A stretch of 64,000 bases of DNA from Oryzias latipes (lineage: Eukaryota; Chordata; Actinopteri; Beloniformes; Adrianichthyidae). A model generated the notes under the pieces. It did not search any database. It saw only the letters and a list, made by a program, of their open reading frames with translations, and was not told where the DNA came from. Shown in pieces: positions 56,606 to 64,000 of this stretch (position 1 is its first letter; the number at the start of each line of letters is the position of its first letter). A program made the translations under genes and the position numbers. The stretch covers positions 13,327,245 through 13,391,244 of the forward strand of contig NC_019876.2 of the NCBI RefSeq assembly GCF_002234675.1, given 5' to 3'.

Positions 56606-56904
56606 GTTGTTTTAGTTTGCAACCCTCTTTTAATGAAGTAGAAACAGACATGCAAAGTAAGAAAATGTGCTCCACCTTGATAGCAGTAGGTTTCCAAACT
56701 TCAAGAGTAAAACTTCTTACCTATTTCAAATCTGGGAATAAATTCCAAATAGAATAAATAAATACAAGTATCTTTATGTCAGGAAAAAGAAAAAATATTC
56801 GGAAGCTGGTTATGCAATAGTCCAAACTGTTTGTGAGGGCTGCCACTTCTCTTCTGGTAATCCTCTTCAGCAAAGAGCAGTACAGGAAAGCAGCACAGGG
56901 AAGA

Positions 56905-57740
56905 TGTTCATTAAGACTTTGAGCTGCAATACAGAAACTCAAACCAAGGCAGGTAATTTTCTGCAGCTATGGGTGGGGCTTTGTCAATCTAGTCTTACTA
57001 AATTATTCTGATCACAGGACTTTGTGTGGAGCTTTTACAGCTTCACTAGGAATTAAATTGTGAAAAATAAGATCTTATTCAGACTTCTTTATTTAAGTTG
57101 TTGTGAATCAGGATCAGATCAAAAAATGAATTATTGCGAAATTCTATTTTAAGTGTTATCGTCTTTATCTGTCCTCCATGAAAAATCCCACAAAAGCATG
57201 TCAACACCAAAAACACAATTTTCATTATTTGTTGGACCTCTCATGAATATTAGGAGGCTTTGTGTTCTTAAATTATTTTTTCTCAGAAACGGTTTGTTTT
57301 TGTCGAACGTACCTTACATATTCAATCAATAAATCAGAAAAAAACTCCAAGAATAACTCCTGGGCCCATAACCTCTTAAGTTTAGACATTTCACCAGCTA
57401 TGAACTCAAGGGGGAAAAGGAACTTATGGAGAAAATAATCTTATTTAGCCTTTTGATATTTACAAGAACAAAAATGATCAGCTTCTTCAGTAAAATATCC
57501 TTCTCAAAGACTGACAGCCCCTACATCCCTATTCTTTAAAAGCCAGCGTGTCATAGTGATGACAAAATAAACATTGAATTACATTTGGCAAAGTTTCACA
57601 AACCACATTTTCAGCTTGAGGCCATGTATTGAAATCTCTCAACGCTTCAACCTGCCTCCACGTGGCTTTGCGGTGTAAACACATTTTGCTCTGTGGAAAT
57701 GCAATAAAAACAGCACCACCCTTTCTGTTGTCACTTTATT
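56905..57740 (-). promoter_or_regulatory. diverged counterpart of the sulfotransferase upstream block
   Basis: GTTCATTAAGACTTTGAGCT near 56909 matches GTTATTCATTAGGATGTTGA upstream of copy 2, and CTGCCTCCACGTGGC with GGTGTAAACACATTTTG near 57650 matches the second half of the block. About 600 bp separates the two halves here. Confidence 0.4.
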
Positions 57741-58270
57741 TTTTTTTTTACGCAATTAAAAAACAAAAGACAGTTAAAATGAAAATGAAAGGCTTACGCA
57801 CCTACGAAGTGGATTTTACCTTTACATTTCTACCAAACCTAGTTGTGATGACACAACCTATGACCCTGACCTTTCAACAAAAGGTGGTAAAAGAAAGCAT
57901 TTCATGTGGCAATGATACGTAACTTGAGTCCAAAAAATAAAATCTCTCAACAAGCTGCCTGCCTGAGGCTTTAAACAAAGTTTACTTTGTAATAACAGTT
58001 TTCCCAACCTTTCTTTTATGTCACGCTTTAGTTTGTTCATGTATTAAAAAAAGAAAACACACATTGGCAGAAAAAGTCCTGCACAAACAGTACCCAACCT
58101 ACATGGTAAATAAATGTAGGGTTGTACATAATTAAATGTTTTATAAAAGAAACAAATCAGCTGCTCTTTTATTGACTGACAAAGTCATCTGATGTCTATC
58201 CATCTGGGCCAAAATGATACCCTTCTTCTCTTTATAGAGAAGAAGCAAACCAATCTTTTATCTGTCTGAC
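57741..58270. other. unassigned DNA
   Basis: No recognisable gene or repeat boundary. Confidence 0.35.
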
Positions 58271-58275
58271 TGTGA

Positions 58276-58480
58276 TACTATGGCTACGTTCACACTGCAG
58301 GCTGAAACGACCGAATTCCGATTTTTTTTGCCTCTATGCGACCTGTATCTGATCTTTTCATGACAGTCTGAACAACACAGATCTGATCTTTTCAAATGCG
58401 ACCCAGGCCACTTGGGTATGTGGTCCTGAATCCGATACGTATCCAATCTTTTCAAATGGCCGAGCGTGGTGTTGAACCTT
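58276..58480 (+). repeat. interspersed repeat fragment starting GGCTACGTTCACACTGCAGG
   Basis: The opening and the repeated GATCTTTTCA/CAATCTTTTCAAATG segments look like a non-autonomous DNA-element family. One end only. Confidence 0.4.
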
Positions 58481-58689
58481 TCCCGCGATTACTTTTTTTC
58501 TCCCTTTCCGACCTTGATCAGAAGCGCGGGGGGCCGAAGGCGGATCGTCCTTCGGGGTTCACTACCCTGTTCGGACCCTCAGATTCTCCAGACCGAGTTA
58601 ATAAAGAGTAAATAGCATGTATTCTGGGGGAAACCTTCTTTTATTATCGTTCTCCTTCCTCCAGAACACACAACATGAATGCGCGCTAG

Positions 58690-59500
58690 AGTTAAGATCT
58701 TAAGCCCGAGTCATAATCCGACCCGGCCCGAGGGTCTAAAATGACAATCATTACGTTCGGGTCGGGTCAGGCCGGGCTTCTCTCTCGCTGACTTTTTTAA
58801 TAAATATATTGTAATGGCTGCAAAGAAGCTCCTTAGGCGGGCGGTTGTCAAACAGCTCTTTATTAATCCTGTATGTCAGAACGGTTACCGCACGAACCAA
58901 AAGGCACAGCCAGCTTCTTCTTACTTAGAGGGAGAGCGTTCACCGAACGCACACACACACACACACAGGTAGACCCCGCCCTCTCTATCCCACTAGTCAC
59001 CAGCCCACTGTTGATTGACATACACTGTGGTCCAGCAACTGGCAGGAAGAGGGGGGCGCCGGCCACCCGCAGCTCTGTCCAAACTCTGGGTCGTTACAAT
59101 ATATTTATAAAAATATATACTAAAACGATGTGTGGATACTAAACTAAGGAATACTTGTTATAAATAAATAATTTGGTTAAAACAGAGAAGGCACTGTAAG
59201 GTAATTGCTATATAACTACCACTAAACAAGCGCAGACGCAGAGCCAGGGCACGCTTTGCACACGTGTCGTGAATGTAATCTTCCTTCCGCAAGTCCGCAT
59301 CTATTTTGTTAAGGTATCCCCGATATGGAGCAGCAAGAAGTAAAGGATAAACTTAAGACAGGGGAACTGAAAAGGCAAACATGCACCGCCGCGGCTGCAG
59401 TATTTCTCCACGTAATTAAGCGAGTGCGCATCAAGATCTCTCTTTCACTCTCTTTGTCTGGCCTCTTATTCTGTGTTCCAGCATTATATCGTTGTGCAAA
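58690..59500. mobile_element. probable older DNA element hosting an LTR
   Basis: CCGACCCGGCCCGAGGGTC and GTTCGGGTCGGGTCAGGCCG on the left resemble subterminal sequence of hAT-like elements. On the right a short frame (from 59325) starts MEQQEVKDKLKTGELKR, similar in style to hAT transposase N-termini. The ends were not defined. Confidence 0.4.
58810..59098 (-). mobile_element. 289-bp solo LTR, minus strand
   Basis: On the minus strand it begins TGTAACGACCC and ends GCAGCCATTACA. ATATAT flanks it on both sides (58804-58809 and 59099-59104), although the site is itself AT-rich. An AATAAA signal (minus strand, near 58860) fits an LTR R region. TGTAACG starts are common in fish Ty3/Gypsy LTRs. 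Confidence 0.7.
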
Positions 59501-59519
59501 CAACCACACAAAGAACAGG

Positions 59520-60575
59520 TAAATCAAAGTAGAACATAACCCGTGGTGATTATTGCGCTGTTTATATGCAGTTTTTTAGTAATTTAAATGAAGTTCTTTT
59601 AATAGCGACTCGTCGCATTTCGGGCAGATACTCTGCAGAATTACAGGTTACTCCCCTAGGGCGGGTCAGTCAATTAACTCACCTGCTTAGCGTCCTATTT
59701 AAGTCAGGTGTACAATTGTTCATTCTCTCTTACCTTCAGCGCTCACTCTTTGCCCCTCCCTCCTCCCCGGCTTCCACCTGTGGGCTCCGTTACGGGGGGT
59801 TTTTGTTACCCGAAAGTGTAAGGAAAAGAATTATCTCAAGGAATTGAACGGAGCCTTATGCCAAACCGAAGTTGTGAATCTAATTGTGAATGCCAACCAA
59901 AAGATGTGAAAATCTAAAGATGTTGTGAAATAAATATTCTTCTGCAAGAGTTGTCTGACTGAAATGTGATTTATGCCAAGTAAAAGTTCTACTGGTGGTA
60001 CAAGCGTGAAGAGACTAGGAGACATATGTGGACGATCGTGGAAAGCCACAAATTTGAATACACCTCTTGCAAAAATCACGCACAATTACCTAAGATTTAT
60101 GTAATAATTGCATATAAACTACATAACACCTGCATAACCTGTGTAATTCTTAACCGACCAAATATTTCAAACAGCTCAAAACCAAATTTGTGTATAGATC
60201 CGGGACCTGAAACCCTTGACGGACATCTGCGTACATCGAGGAATGACGAGCACAAGAAAAATGTATACGTTACCTATATAAGGCATGTATCACAAAACAC
60301 AGATATTTCATAAGTGGAAAATGCTCAAAATGTACTTAGTGGCTGAGTGACACAGTCTTCAGATGACAGAGGCAATATTACAAGAATCACACAATTTCTG
60401 ACTTTAGGAGAACCTTAATAAAAAGTAAAATCTTCTGATGACAGTCAACCAGTTTGATATGTGAAATGTCTTCATTTCTTTTTGTTTTTTCCTTTTAGGG
60501 GTTGCAACAGCAAATCAGCTTGCGAAGTTCTTGTATTGAAGACTTCTGTCTCTATATAACCGTTTTTTTTCCCGG
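59520..60575. other. unassigned, with an LTR- or promoter-like segment
   Basis: About 59645-60000 is CT- and GC-richer, has CCTATTTAAGTC (TATA-like) and, 250 bp on, GTGAAATAAATATTC (polyadenylation-like), which could be LTR DNA. No TG...CA pair with duplication was found. A diverged family A SINE scrap (TTTTAGGGGTTGCAACAGC) lies near 60496. Confidence 0.3.
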
Positions 60576-60675
60576 TTCCGGGTTACACAGCAGGACGCGT
60601 GGCGTGCCTCTCTGCGAATACAACTATCTTCAAATTACTTAAAAGGTTGATTTTCCCCAAAAAAGAGAGCTGACC

Positions 60676-61413
60676 ATGCCCTCGAAGAAACCCCAGGAAT
60701 ACGAAGACCTCAAAAAGACTCTTGACATTATTCAAGAAACGCTGAAAAGTTTTATGGAACAAGTGTCGGCTAAGCTAACGCCACTTTGGGAAATGATGGA
60801 AGAGTTCCGAAGATTTCGGGCTCAAAACGAGCAGCGAGAAAACCGGGTCGAGATTCTGGAGAAAAGACTGGACGATGTGGAACAGCAAGTAAGGATGAAT
60901 AATGTCATTCTCACTGGATTACCGATCAAGCCTCAAGCGAAGCTGAATGCAGCAGGAGCAAGCACTGCTAATGCTAGCGCTAGCGTAGCTGGCAGTGCTA
61001 ATACGGAGATCGGTGCAGTGTCTTTGGAGCAGCAAATACATTCATTTCTCACATCTAAAGGGATTTCCCTGGATCTCAATACCATCGAGACCTGCCACCT
61101 GCTCCCCAGGAGAAAGCAGACGGATAAACCAGCGATCCTCATCAGGTTTGTGAATCACAAACACAAGCTAGCTTTGATGACCCAAAGGAAACACCTGAAA
61201 GGTTCGGCTGCTTATCTGAACGACCATATGACCAGAAGGAAAGCTGAAATCGCCAAACATGCCAGGCTTCTCAGGAAGCGTAAGCAGATTGAGAACACTT
61301 GGGTTAAAGGCTGCAGGATTTACGTCAAACCACTCGGTCCACCGGACCGGGCCAAGGTTCTGGTTGTGAGCTCCATGAAGGACTTTGAGAAGTGTTTGAC
61401 CACGGTCGTCTGA
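60676..61413 (+). CDS. LINE ORF1 protein (coiled coil plus nucleic-acid-binding domain)
   Basis: An open frame of 245 codons. Residues about 5-75 are a heptad-rich coiled coil ending RVEILEKRLDDVEQQVR. NNVILTGLP follows at about 76-84, the typical start of the RNA-binding domain of LINE ORF1 proteins, then an Ala/Ser-rich linker (about 93-112). The C-terminal part has IETCHLLPRRKQTDKPAILI, YLNDHMTRRKAEI and CRIYVKP, as in ORF1 (transposase_22/FP-like) proteins that coat LINE RNA. No reverse transcriptase follows; the sequence goes straight to a 3' UTR that ends at about 62392. The frame is intact, so the protein could still be made. It is a mobile-element protein, not a host gene. Confidence 0.85.
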   Translation: MPSKKPQEYEDLKKTLDIIQETLKSFMEQVSAKLTPLWEMMEEFRRFRAQNEQRENRVEILEKRLDDVEQQVRMNNVILTGLPIKPQAKLNAAGASTANASASVAGSANTEIGAVSLEQQIHSFLTSKGISLDLNTIETCHLLPRRKQTDKPAILIRFVNHKHKLALMTQRKHLKGSAAYLNDHMTRRKAEIAKHARLLRKRKQIENTWVKGCRIYVKPLGPPDRAKVLVVSSMKDFEKCLTTVV

Positions 61414-62392
61414 AACAACATGGAGTAATAAACCAAAGAGCCAAATAATTTCAAGAAATATGACACCTGGATTCCTCACTTTCTCTGTATGTCTGACGTA
61501 AGTTCTGACCTGCAGACAACTTGACCTCAACTTTCACCGTCGCTGATATCAGCTGAAGAAGGATATGGACCTGAATCTAATGTCTGCAGTCATAACATCA
61601 AAGAGAACTATTAACTGTTTTGAACCCAGAAGAACGGCTGTTATCAGTAAAGAGAAGAAATACCCACCTTGGACAATCGACAGTTATGGACCCTTTTTAC
61701 TTTTACCCTACAGCATTACTTTATTATAAAAAATAAATAACTAAATAAAAATACAAAAAAATATTAAAAACAGTAAAACAAATGATTAATCACTTCTTGA
61801 AAATTGTTAAATTGATTGACTTTTAATGATATTACTTCACTTTCTCCAAAAATTGATAAATTGATTCAAAAATCTTTCCTAATGTAGCATAATTTTGCAC
61901 ATGTTTTTATCTTTTGATACTTGATGAAATTTTGCTATGAAAATTCCTGAAACAGTGTTGTCTACTTTATTGATATAGTATTTTGTTATATGAATGGCTT
62001 TTATAAGTAACATAATCTGCATATATTTCAGATGACTGATCTGCATTTGCCATGTTGATTTCTAAAATAGTTATTTTTGACTTAATACTTAAGTAATTCA
62101 TCTTTGTCATGTGCTTTATCGATATCTTATGATTTTTACTTCTGTCTGATAAAAACCGGGAACCGGATATTGATAAATAATGTAATAAAATGGTTATAGT
62201 ATAACGGGGTGGGATTATATAAATTCGCTTCCTTCCACTCCCTTTCAAGCAATATTTGTTAATGTCTAATTATCCAAAGTATGATTAGTTACTGTATGAA
62301 TGTATAACTGATGTTTATATTGCTGTTGTGTATTATTTCTACTTAATTGCTTGAAATAAACCATTTCAAATCAAAAATCAAAAATATGGGCT
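61414..62392 (+). mobile_element. 3' region and tail of the ORF1-only LINE
   Basis: Noncoding AT-rich DNA whose last 190 bp (from about 62200) matches the truncated tail at 13994-14170, ending TTGCTTGAAATAAACCATTT and AAATC-type repeats. Confidence 0.7.
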
Positions 62393-63475
62393 CTGGCTGT
62401 CAACGATCGCAGAGTGCAAACGGGTAAAGTGTGTGCATAATCTCCAAGCAATGACAGACCAAATGATGACTTTTATCTACTCTTTTCTTTATTGTAGATT
62501 CAAATTATGTGTGTGTGGTTTTACAACAGAATAAATAATACTATTATAATAAAGTAAATTCACCAACCAAAACCAAAATAGTATTATTCATTAGCCAGTA
62601 ATTTAGCAACAGGCTGTCTTAATACTTCTTAGCCTGTTGTACCTGCATTTTGCAAACATTCCACAAACCTCTGATACACATGAATGATACACATGATGAA
62701 CATAGCATAACTTTCAACTAAAACTAGCTTAACTTGTAAAGTAAGCAGAAAATGCACACACTGATAAACAAACAGATTTTACCCAATACAAAAACAGAAA
62801 TTTGGCAAACTGTTCTCATGGGCGCACACTTAAGCTTAAAAAAACGAATTGCTGTAGGAACATTGCCATTGGCTGCTCTGTTTACAACTTATTAAACTAC
62901 TCAAAAAACTGTGGTGAACTTAAGAGAAACACTTCAGTCCAATTTTCCGAACAGGTCTGATTCATATATTTGGTGTGACATCGGATGCCCTTCCTGATAC
63001 AACACGCAGTATTTATCTGGGCTTGGGCTACATTTGAATACACAAAGTGTAAAATGAGTAAATACTCTTCTAATTAAAAACAATGAATACAATAAAATTG
63101 GATTTTAGAAAAAAAAAAGTGTACTATGATTTATAGACAAAAAAGAGCACACACTTCTTTTTGGATTTAAATATGCAAACATGACAGGTTGACAATAAAA
63201 CAAGTACAGGAGCGAAGTGTAAAAACAAGTTCCCTTTAGAAGTCTTTGATAAACTAACTGTAGTTTTTTTTTTTATATCTACACACTCCCTGCAAACTGT
63301 TCCTCTAAATTTTTGGCAAATCAAATATTTATCTGTGAATGCCACACAACTGTATAACACAACTGCATAACACCATTTTCTGGCTTTACATACAAAACAG
63401 GCAGTCATTTAATGTGTGTTCCAAGTTAAACCAGTTATCCGTTGAAAAAAGCCTCTAGAAGTGATGCAGGTACTA
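62393..63475. other. mostly unassigned AT-rich DNA
   Basis: Near 62972-63030, GACATCGGATGCCCTTCCTG and GGGCTTGGGC are a decayed scrap of the family A SINE. No gene signature elsewhere. Confidence 0.35.
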
Positions 63476-63479
63476 CAAT

Positions 63480-63855
63480 TGGTGGGCCTTAAGGCTTCTG
63501 CTCCACTCCAATCTAAAGGGTTCATTTGTTGAGAAATAGATCCATTTACTTATTTGTTTTCTCTAACTGAGCTGGCATCTTACTTAAAAGTGTAGGGCTG
63601 GGTAGCTCCAATTTTGCTCGCCATTTTTGTTACACTGGTAATATTAGGTTGGGTAGTGTGATGGCCTGTAGCAGGAAAGACTGGAAACAGAAGGATGTCG
63701 GGAACAAGGGTAGGCTGTCGCTCTGCAAAAAATATTCAATAGAAAACAACACAGTTTATTTTCAATTTTGGCTTAAAACAGAATAATCATAATTAAAATA
63801 ACACTGGGAACGCTTTGAAAAGAGATTAAAATCGGAGTGGGTCTTCGACCGTTAC
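63480..63855 (+). mobile_element. repeat family D, copy near window end
   Basis: Shares AAATAGATCCAT...GAGCTGGCATCT with 23480-23535, GTCGCTCTGCA, CATAATTAAAATAACACTGG, and a right end reading CGGAGTGGGTCTTCG. The left half is less conserved. Confidence 0.6.
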
Positions 63856-64000
63856 AGTGGAAGCTAAAACCCAACGCCACCTCCTCCAATTTTGGCAAAT
63901 GCATACAGCTTAAACAATAAAACTGTCACAAAAACGTGCATTTTCTAAAAAAATTATAAGCATACGCACACCATGTATGCAGTTTCATTAGCAGCTTCCT

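Noticed and set aside
1..64000. CRISPR array, operon-like gene clusters or phage genes
   Set aside because: Repeats are dispersed transposons with target duplications, and the real genes have spliceosomal introns; nothing is microbial.

Overview
The window looks like repeat-rich, AT-rich intergenic and intronic DNA from a teleost fish. Two things point there: LINE, SINE, hAT, piggyBac-like and solo-LTR families of the kind typical of fish genomes, and intron-containing vertebrate genes of the chondroitin/HNK-1 sulfotransferase family (closest by eye to CHST12). I cannot name the species. A medaka-like fish is possible, but that is only an impression.

The only recognisable host genes are a dispersed tandem family of small type II membrane sulfotransferases on the minus strand. 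Each has five coding exons (103, 155, 144, about 305-308 and 241 nt) plus an upstream non-coding exon. Copy 1 (19152-21362) is broken by a SINE inserted in coding exon 4. Copy 2 (32200-34494, 316 aa) and copy 3 (53600-56605, 315 aa) look intact. A fourth, headless-tail remnant lies in opposite orientation at about 50630-51252: only the promoter-proximal part and exon 1 survive, and exon 1 has an in-frame stop. The enzymes are expected in the Golgi lumen, moving sulfate from PAPS to a glycan.

The rest is mobile-element DNA. 0-10 kb: piggyBac-like MITEs, a 1-kb solo LTR (3031-4028), a TIR element carrying a nested MITE, and inverted repeats. 10-14 kb: an L2-like LINE with an uninterrupted 1000-codon ORF, then a 5'-truncated LINE tail. 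14.5-16.9 kb: a direct duplication of about 540 bp. 17-24 kb: sulfotransferase copy 1. 25-28 kb: a decayed hAT transposase with a solo LTR inside it. 29.2-30.7 kb: a hAT derivative with a perfect 8-bp target-site duplication. 32-35 kb: copy 2. 36.9-37.7 kb: a Tigger-like element. 39-42 kb: a decayed LINE inserted in or beside another LINE fragment. 43-50 kb: SINEs, a hAT with a nested MITE, and a Harbinger-like TIR element holding an (AT)n tract. 53-57 kb: copy 3. 58-62.4 kb: a minus-strand solo LTR and a LINE that keeps ORF1 but has no ORF2.

The most distinctive signals are a swarm of 14 copies of one 205-215 bp MITE flanked by TTAA or near variants, lying just 3' of all three sulfotransferase genes in the same orientation; the SINE knock-out of gene 1; and the inverted orphan exon. 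I found no CRISPR array, genuine tRNA or rRNA gene, or microbial-type operon.
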